Positions 26,695-36,875 of a DNA stretch of 64,000 bases are shown here, one piece after another (within the stretch, counting starts at the first letter, position 1; every line of letters starts with the position of its first letter). Origin of the DNA: an uncultured Pelagibacteraceae bacterium (GTDB lineage Bacteria > Pseudomonadota > Alphaproteobacteria > Pelagibacterales > Pelagibacteraceae). The stretch covers positions 62,001 to 126,000 of the forward strand of contig CACHTQ010000002.1 in assembly GCA_902582845.1 (NCBI GenBank), read 5' to 3'. The position numbers and the translations under genes were made by a program. The notes beneath the pieces are model-generated. The model made no database searches. It saw nothing but the letters and a program-made list of their open reading frames with translations, and had not been told where the DNA came from.

Positions 26695-26780
26695 TGGTGC
26701 GGCCAGAGAGACTCGAACTCTCATGGACTAGGTCCACACGGCCCTCAACCGTGCCTGTCTACCAATTTCAGCATAGCCGC
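26695..26780 (-). tRNA. tRNA-Leu (anticodon GAG)
   Basis: The reverse strand folds into an 86-base class II tRNA. The acceptor stem is GCGGCTA/TGGCCGC, the anticodon stem CACGG/CCGTG encloses TTGAGGG, and there is a variable arm and a GTTCGAGTC T-loop region. The discriminator A and CCA end are encoded (26698-26695). The anticodon GAG reads CUC and CUU. A 61-codon ORF through it is spurious. Confidence 0.96.
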
Positions 26781-26837
26781 AAATATGACCCACATTAAAT
26801 CAATGACAACTAGGTTTCAAATTGATAAATTTTATCT

Positions 26838-27827
26838 ATGGATTTCAATCAAGAAGTAAAGCTAGCAACTGATACAATTTATAAGAAGATTTCAAAGGTT
26901 ATGCCTGAAATTGAATGGGCAGTTCATGCTCCTTATATCCATAAAATTAATAAATTAAAAAAAGAAAAGAATGCAGTAATTCTTGCTCACAACTATCAAA
27001 CTCCAGAAATTTATCATGGTATTGCAGATTTTTCTGCGGACTCTTTAGCTCTTGCTGTTGAAGCATCAAAAACCTCAGCAGATATAATTGTTATGGCTGG
27101 AGTTCACTTTATGGCGGAGACTGCGAAATTAATGAGTCCAAATAAAAAGGTTTTATTACCAGACATGAAAGCAGGTTGTTCATTATCCTCTTCAATTACG
27201 GGTAAAGATGTCAGATTGTTAAAAGAGAAATATCCAGGAGTTCCTGTTGTCTCGTATGTAAATACATCTGCTGATGTAAAAGCTGAAACAGATGTGTGTT
27301 GTACATCTGCTAATGCAGTTAAAATTGTAAAATCCTTAGGTGTGAAAAAAGTTATTTTTTTACCTGACGACTACTTAGCAAAATATGTTGCCTCACAAAC
27401 TGATGTTGAAATTATCTCATGGAAAGGAATTTGTATTGTTCATGATCAATTCAACGAAAATGAGATCAAGAGTATAAGGAAAAATAATCCTGGAATTAAA
27501 ATAATTGCACATCCTGAGTGTCCACCAGAAGTTATTAAAGCAAGTGATTTTGCAGGATCAACATCAGGAATGATTAATTATGTTAAAAATAATCAACCTA
27601 AAAAAGTAATGATGGTAACTGAATGTTCAATGAGTGATAACATTCAGGTTGAAAATCCAAACGTTGAATTTATAAGACCATGCAATATGTGTCCGCATAT
27701 GAAAAAAATCACTTTGCCAAAAATTTTAGACTGTTTAGAGAATGAAACTGGTGAAATTATCATGGACCAAGAAACAATTGATAAAGCTAGATTATCAGTA
27801 GAAAAAATGGTTGCTATCGGTAGATAA
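26838..27827 (+). CDS. nadA: Quinolinate synthase A
   Basis: The 329-residue enzyme condenses iminoaspartate with dihydroxyacetone phosphate to quinolinate in NAD synthesis. Conserved features are AHNYQTPEIYHGIADFSADSL near the start and cysteines for the 4Fe-4S cluster in AGCSLSS, TECSMSDN and RPCNMCPHMKKI. The start could also be a few codons later; the ATG at 26838 gives the usual length. nadC follows after 6 bases. The partner nadB (L-aspartate oxidase), often in the same operon, is not in the window. Confidence 0.95.
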   Translation: MDFNQEVKLATDTIYKKISKVMPEIEWAVHAPYIHKINKLKKEKNAVILAHNYQTPEIYHGIADFSADSLALAVEASKTSADIIVMAGVHFMAETAKLMSPNKKVLLPDMKAGCSLSSSITGKDVRLLKEKYPGVPVVSYVNTSADVKAETDVCCTSANAVKIVKSLGVKKVIFLPDDYLAKYVASQTDVEIISWKGICIVHDQFNENEIKSIRKNNPGIKIIAHPECPPEVIKASDFAGSTSGMINYVKNNQPKKVMMVTECSMSDNIQVENPNVEFIRPCNMCPHMKKITLPKILDCLENETGEIIMDQETIDKARLSVEKMVAIGR

Positions 27828-27833
27828 CACTTC

Positions 27834-28667
27834 GTGTCAAAAATTAAATTAAGTGAAACGTTTATCAAAGACAGAGTAAAACTTGCACTTACCGAAGATT
27901 TGTATCCTCATGGAGATATAACATCTAACCTCATAAACAATAATAAAATTATTGAGGCGAAAATAATTTCTAATCAAAAAGCAGTTGTTGCAGGTTTGTT
28001 ATTTGTAAAACACTCTTTTAAGCAAGTTGACAAAAAAACTAAATTTATATTAAAAAAAAAAGATGGGTCCACAGTCAAAAAAAATTCTGTAATAGCAATT
28101 ATAAAAGGTCAAGCTAATTCTATAATGATTGCAGAAAGGGTTGCTTTAAATTTTTTATCCCATATTTCAGGAATAGCTACAAAAACAAATCAATTTGTAA
28201 AACTAGCTGGAAAAAAATGTAAAATTTGCTGCACCAGAAAGACTTTACCAAATTATAGGGTTATTCAAAAATACGCAGTTAAATTAGGAGGCGGTACAAA
28301 TCATAGATTTAATTTAAGTGATGAATTTTTGATAAAAGATAATCATATCGCTAGTTCTGATTTAAAAGAATTAGTTTCATTAGCAATAAAAAACAAAAAA
28401 GGAAAAAAAATTACAGTTGAGGTGGATAATTTAAAGCAACTGAAAAAGATTATTGGTCTTAAATTTAATACTATTTTGTTTGATAATATGAGTATTAAAA
28501 ATCTTAGAGCAGGTGTAAAACTAGTTAAAAAATATTATGAAACAGAAGCCTCAGGGAATATAAATCTTAAAACTGTAAAATCTGTTGCTGCAACTGGGGT
28601 AAATAGAATTTCAGTTGGAAGCATCACTCATAGCGCCCCAGCTATAGATTTCAAACTAGAAATCTAG
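27834..28667 (+). CDS. nadC: Nicotinate-nucleotide pyrophosphorylase (carboxylating)
   Basis: The 277-residue quinolinate phosphoribosyltransferase makes nicotinate mononucleotide from quinolinate and PRPP. Motifs are TEDLYPHGDITS, ERVALNFLSHISGIAT, CTRKTLPNYR, KLGGGTNHRFNLSDEFLIKDNH and the C-terminal VNRISVGSITHSAPAIDF. The start is GTG at 27834, 6 bases after nadA, so the two are surely an operon. It ends 14 bases before the convergent ppdK stop. Confidence 0.95.
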   Translation: MSKIKLSETFIKDRVKLALTEDLYPHGDITSNLINNNKIIEAKIISNQKAVVAGLLFVKHSFKQVDKKTKFILKKKDGSTVKKNSVIAIIKGQANSIMIAERVALNFLSHISGIATKTNQFVKLAGKKCKICCTRKTLPNYRVIQKYAVKLGGGTNHRFNLSDEFLIKDNHIASSDLKELVSLAIKNKKGKKITVEVDNLKQLKKIIGLKFNTILFDNMSIKNLRAGVKLVKKYYETEASGNINLKTVKSVAATGVNRISVGSITHSAPAIDFKLEI

Positions 28668-28681
28668 ATTATTTGATTTTT

Positions 28682-31348
28682 TTAATTTTTATTTTTCGTG
28701 AGCTCAGCCTGTGCTGCTGCTAATCTAGCTATTGGAACTCTGTAAGGTGAACAGGAAACATAATTAAGCCCAGCTTTTGAACAAAATTTAATACTCCTTG
28801 GATCACCACCATGTTCACCACATATACCTAACTTAATTTTTTTATTTTGTTTTTTTCCTTTAGAAACTGCTATTTCGACTAAATCTTTCACTCCGTCATC
28901 AATGGATACAAACGGATCAATAGTAAAAATCTTATTATCTATATAATCATTTAAAAATTTACCGCTATCGTCTCTACTTATTCCAAAAGTTGTTTGTGTT
29001 AAATCATTTGTACCAAAACTAAAGAATTCAGCATGTTTCGCAATATCATCAGCCTTAATTGCTGCTCTAGGTAACTCAATCATTGTACCCACAAGAAATT
29101 CAATTTTTGTTTTATTTTCTTTTTGTACTTTTCTTGCAGTGTTGATCACTAAATCTTTCATTATTTTAATCTCGGCTTCGGTTGAAACTAAAGGAATCAT
29201 TATCTCGGGAAAAGCAAATTTTTGTTTGTTTTTTTTTAAGTCTGCAAGAGCCTCGAATATCGCTCTACATTGCATCTCATAAATTTCAGGAAATGAAATG
29301 CCAAGTCTACAACCTCTATGTCCTAACATTGGATTTTGTTCATGAAGTTCTTCTATCCTGCTCTCAATATCTTTTTTGTCTGATCCAACAACATTAGCTA
29401 CTTCAGAAATTTCCTTATCAGATTTCGGTAAAAATTCATGTAATGGTGGATCTAATAATCTTACAGTAACTGGAAGACCATGCATAATCTTGAATATCTC
29501 CATAAAATCTTTTTTTTGATGTGGTAGAATCTTTTTTAAAGCATTAGATCTATCATCTAACGTTTTTGATAAAATCATTTCTCGCACTGATAAAATTCTT
29601 TCCTCATCAAAAAACATATGTTCGGTCCTACAAAGTCCAATTCCCTCCGCACCAAAATCTCTGGCTGTTTTAGTGTCTAGAGGAGTCTCAGAGTTAGTTC
29701 GTACTTTAAGTTTTCTAATTTTATCAGCCCAGCTCATCAATTTTGAAAAATCTCCTGATATCTCAGGTTTTATAGTTGGAACTGTACCTAAAATTATTCT
29801 TCCTGTAGAACCATCAATAGTAATTGTTTCACCTTCTTTGATCTCAGCCGAGGATGTTTTAAAGACTTTTTTATCGTAATTAATTTCAATTTCACTTGAT
29901 CCAGATACGCAAGGTCTTCCCATCCCCCTAGCTACAACTGCAGCATGACTAGTCATACCTCCTCTTGAAGTTAAAATTCCCTTCGCAGCATGCATTCCTT
30001 GAATATCTTCTGGAGAAGTTTCAACTCTAACTAAAATTGTATCTTGCATCATATCATTTAATCTTTCAGCCTCCTCTGAGCTGAAAACTACTTTACCACT
30101 TACTGCACCAGGAGACGCCGGTAGACCGTTTGCTATAACTTTGATTGAACTTTTCTCATCTAAAGTAGGGTGCAAAAGCGTGTCTAAAGAGTTGGGATCA
30201 ACTCTTAAAACAGCATCATTTTTATTGATTAACTTTTCTCTAACCATATCAACAGCAATTTTTACTGCTGATTTTGATGTTCTTTTTCCAGATCGAGTTT
30301 GTAATATCCAAAGTTTATTACTTTCAACAGTGAATTCCACATCTTGCATATCCTTATAATGTTTCTCTAGTTTTTTTAAAATTTTATATAATTCGTGATA
30401 TACTTCTGGCATCGACTCTTCCATAGATGCATCATCAACTTTTGCTTCTTTTCTTGCCTTCTTTGTAATGTACTGTGGAGTTCTTGTTCCAGCTACAACA
30501 TCTTCTCCCTGAGCATTAATCAAATATTCTCCATAAATATCATTTGACCCATCTGAAGGGTTTCTAGTGAAGACAACTCCTGTTGCACAATCATTACCCA
30601 TATTTCCAAAAACCATAGATTGAACATTAACAGCTGTTCCCCATTCAGAAGGAATTTGATTCAACTTTCTGTAAACTTTCGCTCTTTTGCTCTCCCAAGA
30701 TAAAAATACAGCACTTATTGCCCCGAATAATTGATGATAAACGTCTTGAGGAAAATCTTTACTAGTCTTTTCTTTAACTACATTCTTAAAATCATTTATT
30801 AAACCATCCCAATCCTCTTCATCGAGATCCGTATCAAGCAATACACCTTTTGTTAACTTATAATTTTCTATCAATTCCTCAAAATTGTAACTTTCAACAC
30901 CCATAACTACATTTCCGTACATCTGGATGAATCTTCTGTAGCTATCTTTCGCAAATCTTCCGTTAGATGTTTTGTTAGCCAAAGCAACAACTGTTTTGTC
31001 ATTTAGTCCTAAATTCAAAATTGTATCCATCATACCTGGCATTGAAACTCTTGCTCCAGATCGAACTGATAAAAGAAGAGGATTTTTTAAATCTCCAAAT
31101 TTTTTTGATACATCTTTTTCTATTGTTTTAATTTCTTTTTTTATTTGGCTAATCAATTTGGAATTTAATTTTTTTTTATCCTTATAAAAAATTTCGCACA
31201 CTTTTGTTGAGATAGTAAAACCAGGAGGTACTGGTAAACCCATTCGTCCCATTTCAGATAAATTTGCTCCCTTACCACCTAAAAAATTTTTTGGATCTTT
31301 TATTTTTTTTGAATCTTTAGACTTAAAATTAAGAATTAACTTATTCAT
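28682..31348 (-). CDS. ppdK: Pyruvate, phosphate dikinase
   Basis: The 888-residue enzyme interconverts pyruvate, ATP and phosphate with PEP, AMP and pyrophosphate. The N-terminal ATP-grasp domain (GGKGANLSEMGRMGLPVPPGF), the swivelling phosphohistidine domain (GILTSRGGMTSHAAVVARGMG, catalytic His) and the C-terminal PEP/pyruvate barrel (FSFGTNDLTQTTFGISRDD; GICGEHGGDP) are all present. In organisms without pyruvate kinase or PEP synthase it provides the gluconeogenic step. It overlaps glyS by 8 bases at its start and shares the operon of the S49 peptidase, glyQ and glyS. Confidence 0.97.
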   Translation of the reverse strand: MNKLILNFKSKDSKKIKDPKNFLGGKGANLSEMGRMGLPVPPGFTISTKVCEIFYKDKKKLNSKLISQIKKEIKTIEKDVSKKFGDLKNPLLLSVRSGARVSMPGMMDTILNLGLNDKTVVALANKTSNGRFAKDSYRRFIQMYGNVVMGVESYNFEELIENYKLTKGVLLDTDLDEEDWDGLINDFKNVVKEKTSKDFPQDVYHQLFGAISAVFLSWESKRAKVYRKLNQIPSEWGTAVNVQSMVFGNMGNDCATGVVFTRNPSDGSNDIYGEYLINAQGEDVVAGTRTPQYITKKARKEAKVDDASMEESMPEVYHELYKILKKLEKHYKDMQDVEFTVESNKLWILQTRSGKRTSKSAVKIAVDMVREKLINKNDAVLRVDPNSLDTLLHPTLDEKSSIKVIANGLPASPGAVSGKVVFSSEEAERLNDMMQDTILVRVETSPEDIQGMHAAKGILTSRGGMTSHAAVVARGMGRPCVSGSSEIEINYDKKVFKTSSAEIKEGETITIDGSTGRIILGTVPTIKPEISGDFSKLMSWADKIRKLKVRTNSETPLDTKTARDFGAEGIGLCRTEHMFFDEERILSVREMILSKTLDDRSNALKKILPHQKKDFMEIFKIMHGLPVTVRLLDPPLHEFLPKSDKEISEVANVVGSDKKDIESRIEELHEQNPMLGHRGCRLGISFPEIYEMQCRAIFEALADLKKNKQKFAFPEIMIPLVSTEAEIKIMKDLVINTARKVQKENKTKIEFLVGTMIELPRAAIKADDIAKHAEFFSFGTNDLTQTTFGISRDDSGKFLNDYIDNKIFTIDPFVSIDDGVKDLVEIAVSKGKKQNKKIKLGICGEHGGDPRSIKFCSKAGLNYVSCSPYRVPIARLAAAQAELTKNKN

Positions 31349-33413
31349 TATGAGCTTTTAAAAATCGAAAATTTATATAATTTTGAAACGTTTTACATAA
31401 CATATTAATAAGTTCCAAACGATTTTTTCTTAAAGTTTCATTATCTTCATTAACTTTTACATTATCAAAAAATTCGAAAATTTCTTTTTTAGTTTCAGCT
31501 AAAATTGATAACGATTTTTCACAATTTTCATCACTGTTTATGGTAGAATAATATTTTTTAATATCATTAATTTTTTTATATAAGTTTTTTTCAAAGTCAC
31601 TTTTAAAAATACCAGGATCAGTTGTATCATTTATTTCAATCTCATTATTTTTCATCTCATAATCTAAAATGTTTGATGCTCTTTTATAACTTGAATTGAT
31701 GTCTATACCAATTTGGGTGTTAATTACCTTATTAAGACATTTTGCTTTTTCAAAAGACGAAAATAAATTATTTAATGAAAATGATGATAGAGTGGCCTCA
31801 ATTATATCGTAACGTATTTCTTTGTCTTTAAGATAGTATCTAAACCTATCTTTTAAAAAATCTTGTAATTCTTTTTGTAGATCTTTGTTTTCAAGATTGT
31901 ATCCCTGGTCATCGTAAAGGCGTGAGGAATAATTCAAAAGATCATTTATTTTCAAATTCTTTCTATTTTCTATTATGGTTCTTATTATACCTAGAGCAAC
32001 TCTCCTCAATGCTAATGGATCCTTTGAACTTGTAGGTTTCTCATTAATACCAAAAAAACCCACTAAGGTATCAATCTTATCTGTAATTGATAACGTGACA
32101 CTGAATGGTTTTTTTGGAACTATTGAATTAAGTCCAATTGGTAAATATTGCTCAGAAATAGCTAAAGATATATCTTTATCAAATCCTTGATATTCGGAAA
32201 AGTACCCTCCCATAAGTCCCTGAAGTTCAGGAAATTCACCAACAAGATCAGAAGTAAGATCAGTTTTACAAATTGATGCTAACAATTCTACTTTGTCTTT
32301 ACTAATTAACAATTCATCTGAAATCATTCCACCAATTTTTCTCATTCGTTGAACTTTGTCGAAATAAGATCCAAGCCCTTTAAAAAAATTCATTGATTTT
32401 AATTCTGACACTTTTTTTACTAAATTTTGAGTTTTATCTTTATTCCAAAAAAATTCTGCATCACTTAATCTTGCATCAACTACTCTTTCATTGCCTATTT
32501 TAATGAGACCTTTTTTATCTTTTTTATTTGTTACAATTAAAAATTCATTAGTAATTTCATTTTTGTCATTAAATGTTGGAAAATATTTCTGGTGAGACTC
32601 CATTGTTAGGGTCAAAATCTCTTTAGGAACTGATAAAAATTTTTTATCAAATTTGCACAATAAAACATTTGGGCTATCTACTAAATTTACAACCTCATCC
32701 ATCAATTTAGGATTTTCATTAATTTTTAACCCTTTTTTACCTAATATCTTTAAAAAAGATTTATTAATTATTTTTAATCTTTTATTTTGATTAACGATCA
32801 CTCCATTATCTTCAAAAAATTTTTCATATTTCTTAAAATTTTCAAAAGATCTTTTTTTTTCTTCAAAGTCTTTATCTACAAAAGTCAAATTAGAGGAAGT
32901 TAAATGATGAAATTTAAAACTTACAATTTTTTTATCAAATATTGATAAAATTGATTTTAATGGTCTTCCCCAATTTAAATCAAATTCACCCCATTTCATT
33001 GATTTTTTCCATTGATAGTTACTCAAAATTTTTGGAATGAATTCAGTGAGTAAATCATGTGTTTTTAATGAGGTTGCTACAGTTTTGTAAAAATAAAATT
33101 CATCCTTTTCGGTTTTTTTTTTAAATAAATCCTTTTTGTTAATTTTGTTTGATCTCAAAAAACCCTCCAAGGCTTGTTCAGGAGCGCTAGTTTTAGGGCC
33201 TCTAATCTCTTTAGATTTAATCTTAATTTGTTTATCTAGGCCTTCAAAAACAAGAACTAATCTATTTGGAGTTGAAAAAGAAAAATTTTTTTTTGATCTA
33301 ATTGATTTTTCCTCAAATAAACTTTTAAAATCTTCAAAAATTTTTTCTCTTAAATTTTTTTGAAGCCCAGCAGGAATTTCCTCACTAAATAGCTCTAAAA
33401 AAAATTCTGACAT
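31341..33413 (-). CDS. glyS: Glycine--tRNA ligase beta subunit
   Basis: The 690-residue beta subunit of the heterotetrameric bacterial GlyRS starts FFLELFSEEIPAGLQ, the typical beginning. It contains the HD-like metal segment and SDPLALRRVALGIIR, which is nearly invariant (here SKDPLALRRVALG). It helps bind tRNA-Gly for the alpha-subunit active site. The start is 2 bases after the glyQ stop and the end overlaps ppdK, so the three genes are one transcription unit. Confidence 0.96.
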   Translation of the reverse strand: MSEFFLELFSEEIPAGLQKNLREKIFEDFKSLFEEKSIRSKKNFSFSTPNRLVLVFEGLDKQIKIKSKEIRGPKTSAPEQALEGFLRSNKINKKDLFKKKTEKDEFYFYKTVATSLKTHDLLTEFIPKILSNYQWKKSMKWGEFDLNWGRPLKSILSIFDKKIVSFKFHHLTSSNLTFVDKDFEEKKRSFENFKKYEKFFEDNGVIVNQNKRLKIINKSFLKILGKKGLKINENPKLMDEVVNLVDSPNVLLCKFDKKFLSVPKEILTLTMESHQKYFPTFNDKNEITNEFLIVTNKKDKKGLIKIGNERVVDARLSDAEFFWNKDKTQNLVKKVSELKSMNFFKGLGSYFDKVQRMRKIGGMISDELLISKDKVELLASICKTDLTSDLVGEFPELQGLMGGYFSEYQGFDKDISLAISEQYLPIGLNSIVPKKPFSVTLSITDKIDTLVGFFGINEKPTSSKDPLALRRVALGIIRTIIENRKNLKINDLLNYSSRLYDDQGYNLENKDLQKELQDFLKDRFRYYLKDKEIRYDIIEATLSSFSLNNLFSSFEKAKCLNKVINTQIGIDINSSYKRASNILDYEMKNNEIEINDTTDPGIFKSDFEKNLYKKINDIKKYYSTINSDENCEKSLSILAETKKEIFEFFDNVKVNEDNETLRKNRLELINMLCKTFQNYINFRFLKAHNE

Positions 33414-33414
33414 T

Positions 33415-34296
33415 CTATGTTTGCGACTGTACCCAAATTGTAGCAGCTTGTTTTGTAATTTCTCTTATTCGACCAATATATTCTGCTCTTTGCGCAACAC
33501 TAATTGCTCCGCGAGCATCTAATACGTTAAATATATGACTTGCTTTCAAACATTGATCGTATGCAGGTAAAGATATATTTTTTTCAACTAATGATTTTGC
33601 TTCATTCTCATGCATATCAAATATTTTAAATAAGTTTTCTGTATTAGCATGCTCAAAGTTATAAGCTGAAAATTCTTTTTCTGATTGATGAAAAACTTCT
33701 CTGTAATCAATACCTTCATCATTCCAAACTAAATCATAAACGTTTTTTTTCTGCTGGGTAAACATACAAATTCTTTCAAGACCGTAAGTTATCTCTACTG
33801 ACACTGGTTTACATTCAAAACCTGCCATTTGTTGAAAATATGTAAATTGAGATATTTCCATGCCATCACACCAAACTTCCCATCCAAGACCTGCAGCACC
33901 TAGAGTTGGGCTTTCCCAATCATCTTCAACAAATCTAATATCGTGCTCTTTATGATTAATTCCTATAACCGACAAACTATTTAAATAAAGTTTTTTAATA
34001 TTAATTGGAGAGGGTTTTATTATAACTTGAAATTGATAATAATGCTGAAGTCTATTTGGATTATCTCCATATCTTCCGTCTGTAGGTCTTCGTGAGGGTT
34101 GAACATATGCTGCTTTCCATGGCTTAGGTCCAAGAGATCTTAGAGTAGTAGCTGGATGAAATGTTCCAGCTCCAACTTCCATATCATAAGGTTGTAAAAT
34201 TACACATCCATTTTTACTCCAAAATTTTTGAAGATTTATAATTGTATCTTGGAAAGTTTGAAATTTTGGTTTTTTTTTAATTTTTTTAGAGGCCAT
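33415..34296 (-). CDS. glyQ: Glycine--tRNA ligase alpha subunit
   Basis: The 293-residue catalytic subunit is highly conserved: [42 protein letters not shown] and [31 protein letters not shown] hold the class II motifs. [18 protein letters not shown] follows. It forms glycyl-adenylate and charges tRNA-Gly with GlyS. The 5' end overlaps the S49 peptidase gene by 11 bases. Confidence 0.97.
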   Translation of the reverse strand: MASKKIKKKPKFQTFQDTIINLQKFWSKNGCVILQPYDMEVGAGTFHPATTLRSLGPKPWKAAYVQPSRRPTDGRYGDNPNRLQHYYQFQVIIKPSPINIKKLYLNSLSVIGINHKEHDIRFVEDDWESPTLGAAGLGWEVWCDGMEISQFTYFQQMAGFECKPVSVEITYGLERICMFTQQKKNVYDLVWNDEGIDYREVFHQSEKEFSAYNFEHANTENLFKIFDMHENEAKSLVEKNISLPAYDQCLKASHIFNVLDARGAISVAQRAEYIGRIREITKQAATIWVQSQT

Positions 34297-35092
34297 ATTT
34301 TTGCCAAACTGATTTTTCCTCTAATATGTTTGCTAATTGATCGACATGATCATTTGAAGACGACAATTTTTTACTAAGCCAGCTTTTTGATTTTTCAAAT
34401 TTTTTAATAACAACATCTTCTCCAAATTTTTCTCTTAATATCTGATTTGCATTTCCTATATCATCTATCAAACCAAGATCTTTGGCTTTTCTACCTGACC
34501 AAAATTCACCTGAAAATAATTCTACTTCAGATTTTTTAAGTTTTGATGACCTGCTTTTTTCCACCACCTCGATGAAATCTTTATGTAGATCTAATTGTAT
34601 ATTTTTTAATCTTTCGATGTCTTCCTTTTTTTCATCTAGAAATGGGTCTAATGTACTTTTATTTTTCCCAGCAGTATGCACTCTTCTCTCAACACCTATC
34701 TTTTTTATCAATTCTGTAAAACCAAAAGAAGAGTAGATTACTCCTATTGAGCCTATTATTGAACTTGAGTTCGCATAAATTTCATCTCCAGCACAAGCTA
34801 TAAGATATCCGCCTGAAGCTGCTACATCTTCGGCAAAAACTATTACTTTTTTTTTATTTTTTTTTGCCTGTTGTCTAATTAAGCTGTAAATTAAATGTGA
34901 TTGAACAGGAGAACCTCCAGGAGAGTTTATTGTTATAGCAACACATGGTGCTTTTTTTAGAGAAAATGCTTTTGTAATAATGTCTTCTTGGCCAGAAAAA
35001 TCTATACCTTGTTTAAATTTCCCTACATTCCCAATAACTCCACTTAGCTTAATATGTGGAATAATTTTTTTCTTTTTAAAAAAAGAGAGCAT
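34286..35092 (-). CDS. S49 family serine peptidase (SppA/SohB-like)
   Basis: The 268-residue protein has the S49 fold with the nucleophile Ser in [22 protein letters not shown] (about residues 85-106). The general-base Lys lies in [20 protein letters not shown] (about residues 195-214). Signal peptide peptidases of this type remove leftover signal peptides from the inner membrane. Unlike SohB there is no obvious membrane anchor, only a basic hydrophobic start, so localisation is unclear. It is the first gene of the run leading to glyQ, glyS and ppdK and is divergent from the polyprenyl synthase gene. Confidence 0.88.
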   Translation of the reverse strand: MLSFFKKKKIIPHIKLSGVIGNVGKFKQGIDFSGQEDIITKAFSLKKAPCVAITINSPGGSPVQSHLIYSLIRQQAKKNKKKVIVFAEDVAASGGYLIACAGDEIYANSSSIIGSIGVIYSSFGFTELIKKIGVERRVHTAGKNKSTLDPFLDEKKEDIERLKNIQLDLHKDFIEVVEKSRSSKLKKSEVELFSGEFWSGRKAKDLGLIDDIGNANQILREKFGEDVVIKKFEKSKSWLSKKLSSSNDHVDQLANILEEKSVWQKYGL

Positions 35093-35160
35093 TTTTAATA
35101 TTTATAGAATTTTTTTATGAATATAAAGACACCTTATAATTGAAGATTCAGGTGCGTCAA

Positions 35161-35188
35161 TTGATAAGTATAAAAAGCAACCTATTAT
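35161..35188 (+). promoter_or_regulatory. Candidate promoter of the polyprenyl diphosphate synthase gene
   Basis: TTGATA at 35161-35166 and TATTAT at 35183-35188 are 16 bases apart, 17 bases before the ATG. This would give a very short leader. The -35 sequence and spacing resemble the candidate icd promoter. AT-rich chance matches cannot be excluded. Confidence 0.35.
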
Positions 35189-35205
35189 ACTAATTTGCTC
35201 AATTA

Positions 35206-36219
35206 ATGGGAAGTGTCATACAATTAAAAAACAAAATTAATAATTCATATTTTCAACTAAAAAATTCAGTTGAAGATAGATTGATGTTAGTTGAAGAAAA
35301 AATAAAGTCTAAATTAGAGAGCAAAGTAGACTTAGTTCAGAAAATGACAAACTATCACCTTGATACAGGCGGAAAGAGATTAAGAGCCTTACTAACTTTA
35401 GGTTCTGCAAAATTATGTGGATATGCAAAAGGAACTAGAGATATTAATTTGGCTGCTTGTGTAGAACTTATTCACTCAGCAACTTTAATGCATGATGATG
35501 TAATAGATAATGGATCTATTAGAAGGGGGAGAAAAACTTTAAACAAAGTTTGGGATAATCACTCTTCTGTTTTAGTTGGAGATTATTTACTTAGTAGATG
35601 TTTTGAAATGATGGTGGATGACGGAAATATTGAGGTTTTAAAATTATTATCTTCAACTTCCTCTAAGATTGCACAAGGAGAAGTTCTTCAATTACAACAC
35701 AGAGGAGAGGTAGATATGTTGGAGGAAACTTATTTAAGAATAATTTCTGCGAAAACTGCTGAATTATTTGCAGCAGCTACCAAAGTTGGTGCAATTTTGT
35801 CAGATGTGTCATCAAAAGAAAAAGAGGCTTTAGAATTTTACGGAAGGAATTTGGGATTAACTTTTCAAATAGCTGATGATACTTTAGATTACAATTCTGA
35901 GTCAAAATTATTTGGAAAAAAAATTGGCAAAGATTTTTATGAAGGGAAAATTACTCTGCCAATAATCTTATTATTTCAAAAAGCAAATCTTAAAGAAAAG
36001 GAAAGTCTGAAAGTTATTTTTTTAAAAGATAGAAGAGATGAAAATGATTTTAATTATACATTATCTTTAATCAAACAATATGAAATTATTAAAGAATGTT
36101 ATCTAAAAGCAAATCATTACATAAATTTAGCGTCAAACTCATTATCGATATTTAAAGACTGTAATGAAAGAAATATTCTTGAAAATTTAACTTCATTTAG
36201 TTTGTCTAGAGATTTTTAA
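35206..36219 (+). CDS. ispB: Long-chain polyprenyl diphosphate synthase (octaprenyl/decaprenyl type)
   Basis: The 337-residue trans-prenyltransferase has the first aspartate motif in LMHDDVIDNGSIRRG (about 95-109) and the second in FQIADDTLDYNS. The residues before the first motif are small (SATLMHDD), which permits long chains. Such enzymes make the side chain of ubiquinone. GKRLRALLTL is the usual N-terminal contact with isopentenyl diphosphate. It converges on pdxH with a 4-base overlap. Chain length is not predictable from sequence alone. Confidence 0.92.
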   Translation: MGSVIQLKNKINNSYFQLKNSVEDRLMLVEEKIKSKLESKVDLVQKMTNYHLDTGGKRLRALLTLGSAKLCGYAKGTRDINLAACVELIHSATLMHDDVIDNGSIRRGRKTLNKVWDNHSSVLVGDYLLSRCFEMMVDDGNIEVLKLLSSTSSKIAQGEVLQLQHRGEVDMLEETYLRIISAKTAELFAAATKVGAILSDVSSKEKEALEFYGRNLGLTFQIADDTLDYNSESKLFGKKIGKDFYEGKITLPIILLFQKANLKEKESLKVIFLKDRRDENDFNYTLSLIKQYEIIKECYLKANHYINLASNSLSIFKDCNERNILENLTSFSLSRDF

Positions 36220-36842
36220 GGACTTAAAAGACTTTTTGTCCAACTACCATTTTTATCTAAAGAATACTTTAATCTTTCATGTATTCTGTTATCTCCATCT
36301 AACCAAAATTCAATTGTGGAAGGTGTTAAATTCCATCCAGACCAATGGCTTGGCCTAGGCACATTATCTTTGTCATTATATTTTTTTTTATAATTCTCTA
36401 AAGCATCTAAAAGTTCATCTCTATTTTGGAGAATACTACTTTGTTTTGAGGCCCAAGCACCTATTCTGCTATCATATGCTCTTGAGTTATAGTACTCATC
36501 AGCAGTTTGATCATCTACTTGTTTCAATGTTCCAACTATCCTTATTTGTCTTAGTAAACTTTTCCAATGAAAGCACATTGTAGCATTCGGGTTTTCTTTA
36601 ATTTCATTACCTTTCTGACTGTTTAAATTTGTATAAAAAACAAATCCTTTTTCACTATGACCTTTAAGCAGAACCATTCTTACTGAGGGAATACCCTCTT
36701 TATTTGCTGTACCAAGTGCTAAAGCATTAGGATCATTAATTTCTTTTTTTTTAGCCTCCTCAAACCATCTTTGAAATAGTTCAAATGGATTATCAAGATC
36801 TAAGAAGCATTTATTAAGCCCAAGTGAGTTTTTTTGATTCAT
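36216..36842 (-). CDS. pdxH: Pyridoxamine 5'-phosphate oxidase
   Basis: The 208-residue FMN enzyme oxidises pyridoxine or pyridoxamine phosphate to pyridoxal phosphate. It has the typical PNALALGTANKEGIPSVRMVLLKG start of the split-barrel domain, FYTNLNSQKGNEI, and the C-terminal RPSHWSGWNLTPSTIEFW and DRIHERLKY signatures. It is divergent from aroC with a 33-base gap and converges on ispB. Confidence 0.96.
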   Translation of the reverse strand: MNQKNSLGLNKCFLDLDNPFELFQRWFEEAKKKEINDPNALALGTANKEGIPSVRMVLLKGHSEKGFVFYTNLNSQKGNEIKENPNATMCFHWKSLLRQIRIVGTLKQVDDQTADEYYNSRAYDSRIGAWASKQSSILQNRDELLDALENYKKKYNDKDNVPRPSHWSGWNLTPSTIEFWLDGDNRIHERLKYSLDKNGSWTKSLLSP

Positions 36843-36875
36843 AATTTTAACAAAATAATCTATACAATATAAATA

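Noticed and set aside
26674-26859. 61-codon ORF across the tRNA-Leu gene
   Set aside because: It reads through a complete tRNA on the other strand and its amino acids (CGQRDSNSHGLGPHGPQP) are the familiar translation of a tRNA.
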